The position numbers and the translations under genes were made by a program. From Bacillus infantis NRRL B-14911 (GTDB taxonomy: Bacteria; Bacillota; Bacilli; Bacillales; Cytobacillaceae): DNA of 64,000 bases. Of this stretch, positions 1 through 8,672 are shown in pieces. The stretch is from assembly GCF_000473245.1 (NCBI RefSeq), contig NC_022524.1:1512501-1576500 (forward strand). Direction: 5' to 3'. How positions within the stretch are numbered: the stretch's first letter is position 1; the number at the start of each line of letters is the position of its first letter. The notes beneath the pieces were generated by a model. The model worked only from the letters and a program-made list of their open reading frames with translations, ran no database searches and was not told the origin of the DNA.

Positions 1-143
1 ACAGGCTGCATAAATCTGATCCGCGTTTCCAGGTGCATAAGCTGTACTCCTAGCAGGCATTTTGAAGCAAGTTCAGGTATTTGTGATAAAAGAGAGATCT
101 TTGGTGCATGATACCACTATAGAAATATAGCTGGTGATAATGA

Positions 144-614
144 ATGAAAAAAGTCGGAAAACTAGAAGCCATTTTTTGGAGCATTGCTTTGCCCGGTTTC
201 AGCCAGCTGCTGACGGGCCACTATGTAAAAGGTGTTCTCTTTGTGGCACTTGAAGTTCTCATCAACGTTTTCAGCAACTTTAATCTGGCTATCATGCACA
301 GTTTCCTGTGGGAAATTGATAAGGCGGCTGCAGTCCTTGATTATCAGTGGCTGATGTTTTACCCTTGTCTGTATATGTTTGCCATGTGGGATGCTTATAA
401 AGAAGCTATGCCTGCACAGGAAGAATTGTCTTTTCTCCCCTTTGTCTTCGGAGCCTATTTTGTAACTGTCGGTCTTATGTATTCAGTGAGGCTCAAGCTT
501 TTTGGCATCTTGTTTGGCCCGGTCTTTTTGCCGATGATTTTCCTTATTCCCGGGCTTGTGGCGGGCTTTGCGCTAAGGGCCCTGCTATTGTTCCTGCGAA
601 GAAAAGCAGCGTGA
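144..614 (+). CDS. Membrane protein of unknown function
   Basis: A 156-residue, strongly hydrophobic protein with about four predicted membrane segments (near residues 10-30, 30-50, 62-80 and 98-150, the last probably two helices). The N-terminal PGFSQLLTGHYVKG stretch resembles the start of TM2-type small membrane proteins, but I do not recognise a named family. The start at 144 follows a weak GGTGAT element. It precedes a strong hairpin and is probably monocistronic. Nothing in the neighbourhood assigns a role; the downstream genes are sigI-rsgI. Confidence 0.75.
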   Translation: MKKVGKLEAIFWSIALPGFSQLLTGHYVKGVLFVALEVLINVFSNFNLAIMHSFLWEIDKAAAVLDYQWLMFYPCLYMFAMWDAYKEAMPAQEELSFLPFVFGAYFVTVGLMYSVRLKLFGILFGPVFLPMIFLIPGLVAGFALRALLLFLRRKAA

Positions 615-636
615 AATGCATACAGGGGGGCCAATA

Positions 637-666
637 AAAAACCTTTGCTGAATCAGCAAAGGTTTT
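637..666. terminator. Intrinsic terminator, likely bidirectional
   Basis: A 13-bp perfect stem (AAAACCTTTGCTG and its complement) with a 3-4 nt loop, A-rich on one side and T-rich on the other. It separates the first membrane protein gene from the sigI leader. Confidence 0.8.
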
Positions 667-692
667 CGCCGTTCATGAGCAATCACCAAACC

Positions 693-721
693 ACCCCCAA
701 AAGCTCCTCTTTCCGGGCGAA
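693..721 (+). promoter_or_regulatory. SigI-type autoregulatory promoter candidate
   Basis: ACCCCC at 693-698 and CGAA at 718-721, separated by 19 nt, match the -35 (ACCCCC) and -10 (CGAA) elements known for SigI-dependent promoters, including sigI itself in B. subtilis. It lies about 105 nt upstream of the sigI start. A second, SigA-like TATAAT is at 799-804 with a poor -35, so housekeeping transcription starting close to the RBS is also possible. No transcript evidence is available. Confidence 0.5.
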
Positions 722-826
722 GCTTTATGTTAGCAGTGAAAATATTCCTTATTTCTCTCTTCAATCCTTCACCTTGCTGGCTGTTATTTGGCATATGATA
801 TAATGTGCTGGTGGAGAGGTGAGGAT

Positions 827-1570
827 ATGCTCGGTTATTTATTCATCACTAAGAAAAAACAGACACTAGAAAAAACCGTAATAAAAATCCAGCAGGGCGA
901 CAGCCGGCTGCTTAATGAACTGATAGAGTCATACAAACCTTTTATTGCAAAAACCGTATCCTCCGTCTGCAGACGCTATATCCATGAGTCTGATGATGAG
1001 TACAGCATCGGGCTGATTGCCTTTGATGAAGCGGTCCGTAAATACAGTCCCGAGAAGGGCAGTTCCCTCCTGGGATTTGCCGAAATCATAATCAAGCGAA
1101 GGGTCATTGATTATATCAGGCAGCAGGCAAGGCATATGAATGTCAGCTTTGAAGGCAGCAGTGGAAGTGCTGATGAACAAGCTTCAGCCAGTCTTGTGGA
1201 AGACAGGCTGTCGATTGAAGAGTTCGTGAAAAAAACAGAGCAAGAGCTTAGACGGGATGAAATCATTCACTTTACAGCTCTTCTCAAAGAATATGGATTA
1301 ACTTTTGCTGAAATTGCAGATCAGTCCCCAAAACATGCAGATGCGCGGAAAAATGCGATGGAAATAGCATCGGCACTTGTCAGGGACAAAGAGCTGGCTT
1401 CCTATTTGCAGGAAAAAAAGCGCCTTCCCATCAAGCAGCTGGAAGGCACTGCAGCAGTGAGCAGAAAAACGATTGAAAGGAACAGGAAGTATATCATTGC
1501 TGTTTCCCTTATTTTAATGGGAGATTATGTGTATTTACAGGAGTATATAAAAGGGGTGCTGAAAACGTGA
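827..1570 (+). CDS. sigI: RNA polymerase sigma factor SigI
   Basis: A 247-residue sigma factor of the SigI family, close to the usual length (about 250). Region 2 is visible as the DEYSIGLIAFDEAVRKY...SSLLGFAEIIIKRRVIDYIRQQ block (helices that contact core and -10 DNA); the C-terminal VSRKTIERNRKYII segment is the SigI-specific DNA-binding part. I chose ATG 827, which follows GGAGAGGTGAGG, rather than the TTG at 788. It overlaps rsgI by 4 bp, so the two are cotranscribed and probably translationally coupled. In Bacillus, SigI responds to heat and envelope stress and is held inactive by RsgI. Confidence 0.93.
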   Translation: MLGYLFITKKKQTLEKTVIKIQQGDSRLLNELIESYKPFIAKTVSSVCRRYIHESDDEYSIGLIAFDEAVRKYSPEKGSSLLGFAEIIIKRRVIDYIRQQARHMNVSFEGSSGSADEQASASLVEDRLSIEEFVKKTEQELRRDEIIHFTALLKEYGLTFAEIADQSPKHADARKNAMEIASALVRDKELASYLQEKKRLPIKQLEGTAAVSRKTIERNRKYIIAVSLILMGDYVYLQEYIKGVLKT

Positions 1571-2685
1571 AAAAAGGGGTCATCCTTGAAATTGAGGGAC
1601 GTTTTATGACGATGCTTACTCCCGAAGGCGAATTTCTTCGTGCCCTTAATACAGAAGGACATCATCAGATAGGGGAAGAAATCTACTTCTACCCTGTTGG
1701 AAATGCAGAAAAAGACGGGAAAGGGCTCTTTTCACGCCTGGCGGCAAGAAAGAAACTGATTGCCGCTGCCGCCATGGCCTGCCTTCTTGTTCTATCTCTT
1801 GTCATTCCTTTTAATAACAACAGCGAAGTATACGCCTATATGACAATTGATGTAAACCCGAGCATCGAGTTGGGTGTCGACAAGGAACTGTCTGTAGTGG
1901 AGCTTCAATCTTATAATCAGGAGGGCAGGAAATTGCTCAGTCTCTTGGAGGATTGGAAGGGAAAAAGCGCCGGCTATGTAACACGGAAGATCCTTAGTCT
2001 GGCCCAGCAGCAGGGATATCTGAGAGAGCACGAAGAAATGATTATCGCTTCTGTACTGAAGAAAGAAGTCAGCAAGGATTCCACTGAAAGCAAGAAGCTG
2101 AACAGTCAGGTTGAAAGCATCAAAGAAACTGCAGAAGCAGAAAATCTTGAAGTCAAAGTGGTCGAAGCAACTGAAGGTGAACGGGAGAAGGCCAAAGAAA
2201 AAGGGCTGACTGCCGGCAAATTTAAAGAAGAGGAAATAGAAAGAAAGCAGCAGCTGGAGGAAAGGGAACGGGAAAAAGAAGAAGCTGCAAGGGAGAAAGC
2301 TGAAAGTATTAAAAGGAAACAAGAGCAGCAGAATAGCGGGAGCGCCGATAAGGCGAAAGATAAGAAGGGGGCAGGCGATATAAAGCCTTCGTCTCACGTT
2401 CCAAAACGTCCTGTTTCCAAGCCGGAAGGAAAGAATAAGGGAGCAGACAGGAAAGATGATGCCCGCAAAGCAAAGCCTGAAAAAAGGCAGGACGAAAACA
2501 AGGAGCGGGACAAACAAAAAAAGGAAGAACAAAGAAAACAGGAACATGACAAGCATGAAAAGCACGAAAAGCCGGAGAATAGTGGCAATAAAAAAGGTTC
2601 CCCTCCGCCCGGCAAAGATGGACATGGGAATGGCAATAACGGACATGATAAGGGGCAAAAAGGGAATAATGGAAAATCCGGCTGA
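1567..2685 (+). CDS. rsgI: Membrane anti-sigma factor RsgI
   Basis: 372 residues, GTG start overlapping the sigI stop. Layout: cytosolic RsgI_N anti-sigma domain (about 1-55), a single membrane helix (about 64-82), an extracellular RsgI core beginning YAYMTIDVNPSIELGVD (about 88-200), then a long tail (about 200-372) made almost only of Lys, Glu, Asp, Arg and Gly. RsgI binds SigI and releases it after cleavage triggered outside the cell; clostridial relatives carry carbohydrate-binding modules at the C terminus, but this tail has none and looks disordered and polyelectrolytic. Several long antisense open frames here are artefacts of the Lys/Glu codon bias. Confidence 0.92.
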   Translation: MKKGVILEIEGRFMTMLTPEGEFLRALNTEGHHQIGEEIYFYPVGNAEKDGKGLFSRLAARKKLIAAAAMACLLVLSLVIPFNNNSEVYAYMTIDVNPSIELGVDKELSVVELQSYNQEGRKLLSLLEDWKGKSAGYVTRKILSLAQQQGYLREHEEMIIASVLKKEVSKDSTESKKLNSQVESIKETAEAENLEVKVVEATEGEREKAKEKGLTAGKFKEEEIERKQQLEEREREKEEAAREKAESIKRKQEQQNSGSADKAKDKKGAGDIKPSSHVPKRPVSKPEGKNKGADRKDDARKAKPEKRQDENKERDKQKKEEQRKQEHDKHEKHEKPENSGNKKGSPPPGKDGHGNGNNGHDKGQKGNNGKSG

Positions 2686-2702
2686 AGGCAGCCGGATTTT
2701 TT
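2673..2702. terminator. Intrinsic terminator of sigI-rsgI
   Basis: A 12-bp stem (AAAATCCGGCTG and complement) with a short AAGG loop and a T-run. The rsgI stop codon lies in the left arm. It can also serve the convergent SASP gene. Confidence 0.85.
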
Positions 2703-2720
2703 GCCATTTATATTTTATTA

Positions 2721-2921
2721 TTATTGTTCGTTCCGTCCAGCAAGCTGGGATTGGGCTTGTTGTACAAGGCGCTTTGTAATCTCTCCGCCAACAGAACCGT
2801 TTGAGCGGGAAACTGTATCTGAACCCAGATTAACGCCAAATTCCTGAGCAATTTCGTATTTGACTTGATCAAGATACTGCTCAATGCCGGGAACGAGCAG
2901 TTTATTGCTGCTTCTTGCCAT
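2721..2921 (-). CDS. sspD: Alpha/beta-type small acid-soluble spore protein
   Basis: A 66-residue SASP that binds and protects spore DNA and is degraded by the GPR protease at germination. The family blocks are complete: [23 protein letters not shown], containing the GPR cleavage motif E-[IL]-A-x-E-F, and [23 protein letters not shown] strong GGAAGGAG precedes the start. The position next to sigI-rsgI matches B. subtilis sspD, which is the reason for the symbol; other alpha/beta SASPs are nearly identical, so the paralogue name is inferred from synteny. Confidence 0.93.
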   Translation of the reverse strand: MARSSNKLLVPGIEQYLDQVKYEIAQEFGVNLGSDTVSRSNGSVGGEITKRLVQQAQSQLAGRNEQ

Positions 2922-2973
2922 ATTGAGTTTCAGCTCCTTCCATATTGATGCAGAGCTTAAGGCCCTGTATCAG

Positions 2974-3002
2974 TAGTATGGAGCTGTGGAGTTTTTTCAT
3001 GT
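2974..3002 (-). promoter_or_regulatory. Sigma-G-like promoter of the SASP gene
   Basis: On the minus strand, ACATG (3002-2998) and CATACTA (2980-2974) are separated by 17 nt. Sigma-G promoters have GHATR and CATNNTA with a 17-18 nt spacer, so the -10 fits fully and the -35 at four of five positions. Transcription would start about 45 nt before the SASP start codon, as expected for forespore expression. Confidence 0.5.
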
Positions 3003-3011
3003 TTGGTAATG

Positions 3012-4364
3012 TTATCTTGCTGTCTGTGCCCCGGCTGCGGCATATTCTGCTGCTTCTAAAAGCAGGTCTGCAATATGGACTGCCTTGACATGGCCTGCCG
3101 CCCCTTCACGCTCAATCCCAAGCTTCATCTGAAGAAGGCAGCCGGGATTTGAAGTGACAATGACTGCCGCTTCTGTTGTTCTGGCCTGGTTCATTTTGTA
3201 ATCAAGAATCTGCATGGACATTTCCGATTCAACAATATTATAAATTCCGGCTGAGCCGCAGCACCTGTCCGCATCTTTCATTTCCCGGTACTCTGCCCCG
3301 GTGATAGAGCCCAGGAGCATGCGCGGTGCAGCCGCCGTTTTCATCACATTGCGGAGGTGGCAGGAATCCTGGTACGTAAGAATCTGATGGGGAAGGGTCA
3401 ACTTATGGTTTTTATGGAAATCCAATTCAAATAGGATCTGGGAAATGTCCTTGATCTTATTTGTAAAGCTCTCAGCGCGGATTTTCCATTCCGGTTCATC
3501 TTTCAGGAGATGATCGTAATCTACAAGGAAAGCTCCGCAGCCGCCTGCATTGGTTATGATATAATCTGCTCCCGTCTCCTCAAAGGCAGCGATGTTCCGT
3601 TTTGCCAGCTCCCTGGCTTTTTCTTTTTCCCCGCTGTGTCCATGAAGGGCCCCGCAGCAGGCCTGTGACTTGGGTATGACGATTTCACAGCCGGCCATCT
3701 GCAGCAGCTTCATGGTCGCGTCATTTGTCCCCATGAAAATGGTGTCCATCAGGCAGCCGGAGAAAAATGCTGCCTTTTTCACTGGCTTCCCATGAGCTGG
3801 CAGCTTTTCGGGACGCTTCTTCATATCCTTGTAGGAAGGGACAGCAGGGAGTACTTTTTCCATGGCTGCAAGACTGTCAGGGAAGAGCTTCATAAAACCG
3901 ATTTTCCTAACAGCGGTTTGCAGGCCGGTCCGCTGATACACGGATAGGAGGCCGGCCGCTGCCGTCATTCTTTCCTGATGCGGGAACAGCCCATGGAAAA
4001 CAGTCTTCCTGATCGCCTTGACAGGGAGTGAGTACTTTTTATTCTGGCTGATAATATCCCTTGCTTCCTCGAGAAGGTGCCCATAATTAACACCTGAGGG
4101 ACAAACTGGCTCACATGCCCTGCAGCCCAGACATAAATCCAGGGATCGCTCTACATCGCTGTCCGGCTCGATCAGCCCGTCCGCTACAGCTTTCATCAGT
4201 GCGATTCGGCCTCTTGGAGAATGCTCCTCCTTAAAGCCTGAAGTGATGTAAGTGGGGCAGGAGGGGAGGCAGAAACCACATCGCATGCAGTTCAGCATTT
4301 CATCCTCATCCATCCTGCTGCTGAACTCACTTTGGATCTTTTGCCGTTCAATTGCTGTACTCAT
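3012..4364 (-). CDS. glcF: Glycolate oxidase iron-sulfur subunit
   Basis: 450 residues. Two 4Fe-4S ferredoxin motifs near the N terminus (CMRCGFCLPSCP around 26-37 and CLGCRACEPVCP around 78-89) are followed by two CCG (heterodisulfide reductase-type) cysteine domains, marked by SQACCGALHGHSG, YQDSCHLRN and DRCCGSAGIYN. It partners with GlcD to pass electrons from glycolate (or another 2-hydroxyacid) oxidation to the respiratory chain. Its start overlaps the glcD stop by 4 bp. It corresponds to B. subtilis ysfD. Substrate is inferred from family; D-lactate is an alternative. Confidence 0.88.
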   Translation of the reverse strand: MSTAIERQKIQSEFSSRMDEDEMLNCMRCGFCLPSCPTYITSGFKEEHSPRGRIALMKAVADGLIEPDSDVERSLDLCLGCRACEPVCPSGVNYGHLLEEARDIISQNKKYSLPVKAIRKTVFHGLFPHQERMTAAAGLLSVYQRTGLQTAVRKIGFMKLFPDSLAAMEKVLPAVPSYKDMKKRPEKLPAHGKPVKKAAFFSGCLMDTIFMGTNDATMKLLQMAGCEIVIPKSQACCGALHGHSGEKEKARELAKRNIAAFEETGADYIITNAGGCGAFLVDYDHLLKDEPEWKIRAESFTNKIKDISQILFELDFHKNHKLTLPHQILTYQDSCHLRNVMKTAAAPRMLLGSITGAEYREMKDADRCCGSAGIYNIVESEMSMQILDYKMNQARTTEAAVIVTSNPGCLLQMKLGIEREGAAGHVKAVHIADLLLEAAEYAAAGAQTAR

Positions 4365-5773
4365 TTAGATACCACCACACGTTTCCTGCTGTCTTTGGCA
4401 AATATTTTCCCCGGGTTCATGATATTCTTCGGATCAAGGGCTGCTTTGACGGCCTGCATGGCAGCAATGCCTTCGCTTCCCAATTTAAGTTCAAGATAAG
4501 GGGCTTTCATGACTCCCACGCCATGCTCGCCTGTTATAGTTCCTCCAAGCTCGATGGCTTTTGCAAAAATCTCGGCAAAAGCATTTTCCACCCTTTCCAT
4601 CTCTTCTTTATTTCTTGCATCCGTCGGACAGGTAGGATGGAGATTTCCATCTCCGGCATGGCCGAAAGTACAGATTTTCAGGTCATATTTACTGGCAATC
4701 TCATTGATGCTCCTTACCATATTGGCAATTTCAGAGCGGGGGACCGTAGCATCTTCAAGAATGGTGGTGGGCTTGAGCCTTGCAAGGGCTGAAAGGGCGG
4801 CTCTTCTCGCAGCCGTCAGCGCCTCTGCCTCGGAGGCCGTCTTGGCCACCTGGACAGAAACAGCACTCTCTTCCCGGCAAATGTTCTCCATCTTTGCCAT
4901 GTCACGCTCGACAACTTCACGAGGTCCATCCTGCTCAATCAGCAAAACTGCTTTGACATCTGTAGGCAGTCCGATCTGTGCGAACTCTTCCACAACTTCG
5001 AGTGTCGGCTGATCAAGGAATTCTAATGTTGCAGGGATGATTTTATTGGCTATGATTTTTGAAACCGTCTTCGCGGCTGCTTCAAGGTCCTGGTAAAGGG
5101 CAAGCATCGTCTTTTTAGTTTCCGGCATCGGGATCAGCTTCAAAGTCGCTTCGGTTATAATCCCAAGTGTACCCTCAGAGCCTGTGAAAAGACGGGTGAA
5201 GTCATAGCCCGCCACATCCTTTGCGAGCTTGCCTCCCGTCCTGATGACATCCCCATTGGCCAGGACCACTTCAAGGCCCATGACATAATCTCTGGTCACA
5301 CCATATTTAAGGCCTCGCAATCCGCCGGAGTTTTCATTTATATTTCCTCCGATTGTAGATATTTTCATGGAACTTGGATCAGGAGGATAAAAAAGTCCTT
5401 TTGCTTCTGCTTCGCGTATCAAGTCAAGTGTGACAAGCCCGGGCTGAACAGTAATGGCGAGATTCTCTTCATCAAGGTCAAGAATTCTGTTCATATGCTT
5501 GAACAGAATAACAAGCCCGCCCTCGGTCGGGCATGTGCCGGCGCACAAATTTGTGCCCGAGCCTCTTGGGACGATGGGAATGGAATACTCGCTGCATACT
5601 TTTACAATTTCAGATACTTCGCCTGTATTTCGCGGGCTAATGACCGCATCAGGGAGGGATTGAAAATTCGGGGTGGCATCATAGGAATAAACCAGGCGCA
5701 CCGCATTAGAGTCATCATATTGGTCTATGCCTGCAATCGCTGTCAATTTCTCTTTAGCAGCTTTCGGTATCAT
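4361..5773 (-). CDS. glcD: Glycolate oxidase FAD-binding subunit
   Basis: 470 residues of the FAD-linked oxidase (GlcD/D-lactate dehydrogenase) family. The FAD-binding_4 (PCMH) domain spans about 40-220, with IVPRGSGTNLCAG, GGNINENSGGLRGLKYG and GSEGTLGIITEATL; the C-terminal FAD-oxidase domain carries CTFGHAGDGNLHPT and the end motif ITGEHGVGVMKAPYL. It oxidises glycolate or related 2-hydroxyacids to 2-oxoacids. It is the first gene of the glcD-glcF operon and is equivalent to B. subtilis ysfC. The regulator just upstream on the same strand supports a role in hydroxyacid use. Confidence 0.88.
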   Translation of the reverse strand: MIPKAAKEKLTAIAGIDQYDDSNAVRLVYSYDATPNFQSLPDAVISPRNTGEVSEIVKVCSEYSIPIVPRGSGTNLCAGTCPTEGGLVILFKHMNRILDLDEENLAITVQPGLVTLDLIREAEAKGLFYPPDPSSMKISTIGGNINENSGGLRGLKYGVTRDYVMGLEVVLANGDVIRTGGKLAKDVAGYDFTRLFTGSEGTLGIITEATLKLIPMPETKKTMLALYQDLEAAAKTVSKIIANKIIPATLEFLDQPTLEVVEEFAQIGLPTDVKAVLLIEQDGPREVVERDMAKMENICREESAVSVQVAKTASEAEALTAARRAALSALARLKPTTILEDATVPRSEIANMVRSINEIASKYDLKICTFGHAGDGNLHPTCPTDARNKEEMERVENAFAEIFAKAIELGGTITGEHGVGVMKAPYLELKLGSEGIAAMQAVKAALDPKNIMNPGKIFAKDSRKRVVVSK

Positions 5774-5801
5774 AACAGGAGCCTCCAGTTGCAGCCGGCT
5801 T

Positions 5802-5853
5802 CTGCCGGCAGTACTTTTAGCTTCATTATATGGAAGGATATTTAGAATTTCTA
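5802..5853 (-). promoter_or_regulatory. Candidate glcDF promoter with a palindrome
   Basis: On the minus strand, TAGAAA (5853-5848), 17 nt, then TATAAT (5830-5825). Just downstream, at about +7 to +16, lies the 10-bp perfect palindrome CTGCCGGCAG (5802-5811), a possible operator. The -35 matches TTGACA at only four of six positions. The binding protein is unknown; the adjacent CdaR-type regulator is the obvious candidate. Confidence 0.4.
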
Positions 5854-5883
5854 TAGATATTAATACGAATATTATCCGCTTAA

Positions 5884-7002
5884 TTAGTGATCATTTGTAT
5901 GTTCATCCAATAGCAGGCATGCCATATAAAGGATGAACAGCTGCTGTGCATTTCCCGTGCCCAGCCCAGTCAGATCCTCAATCTTCCTAAGGCGATAGTG
6001 AAGTGTATTGATATGTATATGCATGCTTTCAGCAGTCTTTTTCAATGAATGGTTCTGCCTGAACAGCTCTTTCAGTGTTGCAAGTACGTCGGGGTGCTGC
6101 TGCAGGGGTCCGATGGTCCTTTTAATATAATCCAATTTGGTTTCAGGCTTGATTTCATCCATCAGCATCTCCAAGGTAAGATTTTTATCAAATCTCAGGC
6201 CCCTGGCTTTCTTTGCAGCCTTCACAGCCCGTTCCGCCTGCCTGAAGGAACGGGAGAGTGCAGAGGAAGCGGCCGGCTGCCCAGCCCCTCCAGAAAGCGG
6301 AGAACCGGAACTTCTGTCGAGATAGCTGTAATACCTGGATACTCTGTCCTCAAGCCTTTGGATGTGCTCTTCTGAATGATGTGCGAAGAGCGCAACAATT
6401 CGATCATGACCCCAGCGTATGAAAAGGTCATTACTGTTTTTTTCTGGCCAGGATAGGAGCCTTTGCCAGATTTCCCTTGAAGGAATCTTTTCAGGTTCGA
6501 GGAATTCTGCTATAAACACCAGCCGGTCAAGCCTGGTATCGACCTTAAGCATAAGCGCCCTGTCTATAAAAGAACTGCCGTGCCCCCGCTCCTGCAGCCA
6601 ATCAAAGACAAAGCCTTCAAGGGCCCTTGACTGCCAGTCAATCTGTTCGCTGTAGAAATTTTCGCTGATTAAAAGCTCTGTCATTTTTCTGATAATTTCA
6701 CCGTAAGGAGCTACCTTTTCCGGGTCGCCTGTGATCCCAATCACTGCGGCAACTTCTTTTTGAAAGAAAACAGGAAGATTGATCCCGGCTTTGACGCCTT
6801 TCAGCTTTTTTTCATCATCTGCTGTGATGATTCTTTTATCCCGTTTTTTAACAGACTGGAGTGCTCCTTCATGGAAGGCTCCAACTCTATCTGGAGATGT
6901 GCTTGAAACGATGATTCCATCTGTATTGACCACGATGATTTCTTCTTTCAAGACCCCCCGGACCTCGCGAAGGATCTTTTCGGCAAGTGCTGGCAAAAGC
7001 AT
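5884..7002 (-). CDS. CdaR/PucR-family transcriptional regulator of glcDF
   Basis: 372 residues. N-terminal sugar-diacid recognition domain (about 1-135; IIVVNTDGIIVSSTSPDRVG...HEGALQSV...GVKAGINLPVFF...VAAVIGITGDPEKV) and a C-terminal PucR-type helix-turn-helix (about 320-360; HSLKKTAESMHIHINTLHYRLRKIEDLTG). The family activates hydroxyacid and diacid catabolic genes after binding the substrate. GGAGG precedes the start. It lies 110 bp upstream of glcD on the same strand, matching B. subtilis ysfB next to ysfC-ysfD. Target and effector are inferred from context. Confidence 0.85.
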   Translation of the reverse strand: MLLPALAEKILREVRGVLKEEIIVVNTDGIIVSSTSPDRVGAFHEGALQSVKKRDKRIITADDEKKLKGVKAGINLPVFFQKEVAAVIGITGDPEKVAPYGEIIRKMTELLISENFYSEQIDWQSRALEGFVFDWLQERGHGSSFIDRALMLKVDTRLDRLVFIAEFLEPEKIPSREIWQRLLSWPEKNSNDLFIRWGHDRIVALFAHHSEEHIQRLEDRVSRYYSYLDRSSGSPLSGGAGQPAASSALSRSFRQAERAVKAAKKARGLRFDKNLTLEMLMDEIKPETKLDYIKRTIGPLQQHPDVLATLKELFRQNHSLKKTAESMHIHINTLHYRLRKIEDLTGLGTGNAQQLFILYMACLLLDEHTNDH

Positions 7003-7155
7003 GATCGAGCCTCCTGATTTTGTTGATATAATTATTATCTTTATACTTAATTATATAAAAATAAAAAAAATCACGCTAATAGCCTCATAATCCTTTTAAA
7101 CCCTTCTGTTTTTCTTTATGATAGGGGATAGGCAATTTAGGAGGGAAAGATCATA

Positions 7156-8511
7156 ATGTGGGATGAAATAAAAGAAAGGCTGGATAAATTATCCCCTGCC
7201 CAGGTTATCACCGGCTACTATTTGCTTGCTGTCACCATTTCGGTGCTGCTGCTGCGCATTCCTGCAGTCCATCAGCCCGGTGTTGAGGTTTCCTGGCTCG
7301 ATTCGGCCTTCACGGCTGTCAGTGCCGTTAGTGTAACGGGGCTTTCAGTTATAAATATATCTGAAACATACAGTACCTTCGGGGTGTTTATGCTGATGTT
7401 CGTCCTGCAATTCGGGGGAATCGGCATCATGACGCTGGGTACTTTTTTCTGGATCTTGCTAGGCAAGAAAATCGGTTTAAGGGGAAGGCGGCTCATCATG
7501 GTCGACCATAACCAGTCGAACCTGTCGGGCCTGGTCAATTTGATCAGGGAAATCCTGAAGCTGATCCTGATTATTGAAGCGGCGGGGGCACTTATACTGG
7601 GTGTGCACTTCCTCAGTTATTATGATACATTCCAGGAAGCCATGCTGCACGGCCTGTTCGCTTCGGTCAGTGCTACGACAAACGGAGGCTTTGATATTAC
7701 CGGTGCTTCCTTGATCCCTTATGCGGATGATTATTTTGTACAGCTTATACATATAATCCTGATCACACTTGGGGCAATCGGCTTTCCTGTTCTGATAGAA
7801 GTAAAGCATTACCTTTTTGACCGGAGAGATTATAAAAACTTCCGCTTTTCCTTATTCACAAAGCTGACGAGCGCCACCTTTGCCGTGCTGCTGGTGGTTG
7901 GGACGGTTCTAATCCTCCTTCTGGAAGGAAGGCATTACTTCAGCGGAATGAGCTGGCATAAAACGTTCTTTTATGCTTTCTTCCAATCTGCCACAACCAG
8001 GAGCGGAGGCCTTTCGACTTTGAATGTCAATGATTTTGCGGAGTCTACCCAGCTGCTTCTGAGCGGGCTAATGTTCATCGGAGCTTCCCCAAGCTCGGTC
8101 GGTGGAGGGATCAGGACCACGACTTTCGCCCTGAATGTCCTCTTTCTTTATCAGTTTGCCCATGGGAACAGGGATATTAAAGTATTTAAAAGGGAAGTCC
8201 ATCAGGATGATGTATTAAAATCCCTGGTCATCACCATTTTAGCTGTCGGCATGTGTTTCTTTGCAGTTATTGTGCTCAGTCTGACTGAGGCCCACAGCGT
8301 GACAGCTATTATTTTTGAAGTGTGTTCGGCCTTCGGAACGACAGGATTGTCGATGGGGATAACCCCCGATCTGTCAGCGGTCGGGAAGTGCGTGATCATC
8401 ATACTGATGTTCATTGGAAGAATTGGGCTGACTTCCTTCTTATTCATCATTGGAGGAAAAGAAAAGAAGTCAATCTATCATTATCCAAAGGAAAGAGTCA
8501 TCATTGGGTAA
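7156..8511 (+). CDS. ktrD: KtrD-type potassium transporter channel subunit
   Basis: 451 residues of the TrkH/KtrB/HKT superfamily: four M1-P-M2 repeats. The pore-loop glycines are visible in SAVSVTGLS, SATTNGGFD, QSATTRSGGLS and AFGTTGLSMG. Ktr channels import K+ (often coupled to Na+) together with a cytosolic RCK subunit (KtrC or KtrA), which is not in this window, as is usual for ktrD. The name follows the synteny with B. subtilis ktrD between the sigI and kinE regions. GGAGGG precedes ATG 7156. No c-di-AMP riboswitch is seen upstream. Confidence 0.88.
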   Translation: MWDEIKERLDKLSPAQVITGYYLLAVTISVLLLRIPAVHQPGVEVSWLDSAFTAVSAVSVTGLSVINISETYSTFGVFMLMFVLQFGGIGIMTLGTFFWILLGKKIGLRGRRLIMVDHNQSNLSGLVNLIREILKLILIIEAAGALILGVHFLSYYDTFQEAMLHGLFASVSATTNGGFDITGASLIPYADDYFVQLIHIILITLGAIGFPVLIEVKHYLFDRRDYKNFRFSLFTKLTSATFAVLLVVGTVLILLLEGRHYFSGMSWHKTFFYAFFQSATTRSGGLSTLNVNDFAESTQLLLSGLMFIGASPSSVGGGIRTTTFALNVLFLYQFAHGNRDIKVFKREVHQDDVLKSLVITILAVGMCFFAVIVLSLTEAHSVTAIIFEVCSAFGTTGLSMGITPDLSAVGKCVIIILMFIGRIGLTSFLFIIGGKEKKSIYHYPKERVIIG

Positions 8512-8541
8512 AAGCATATAACCATGGTTATATGCTTTTTT
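8510..8541. terminator. Intrinsic terminator of ktrD
   Basis: A perfect 30-bp inverted repeat, AAAAGCATATAACC with its complement around ATGG..., ending in a T-run and starting at the ktrD stop. Confidence 0.85.
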
Positions 8542-8564
8542 ATCGGGGCAAAAGCCCCAAAACC

Positions 8565-8672
8565 CGGGCCTCGAGTCATCATAAGCCACGGGATGTGGGT
8601 TATGCAGACGTTGCCGCAGTACGTGGTTTTTAGTCTGCGTTCCTTAGTGGGCAAGCCGCTTCCGCACTTCGT
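8565..8672. repeat. Interspersed hairpin repeat, copy 1
   Basis: The segment CCTCGAGTCATCATAAGCCAC matches the left part of the repeats at 61.1-61.4 kb, and the core at 8601-8644 (from TATGCAGACGTTGCC to GTCTGCGTTCCT) matches 36504-36549 with few differences. GCAGAC and GTCTGC form an inverted repeat around an inner loop. There is no coding sequence. It sits between ktrD and the DUF3905 gene. Confidence 0.6.

Noticed and set aside
1792-2707. Long antisense open frames over rsgI (for example 1792-2658 and 2309-2707 on minus)
   Set aside because: They come from the Lys/Glu-rich tail of RsgI, whose codons lack stops on the other strand; the proteins are Phe/Leu/Cys-rich and have no RBS.
4352-5845. 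Plus-strand frames over glcF/glcD
   Set aside because: Shadows of the strongly coding minus-strand genes, with no RBS and with low-information products.
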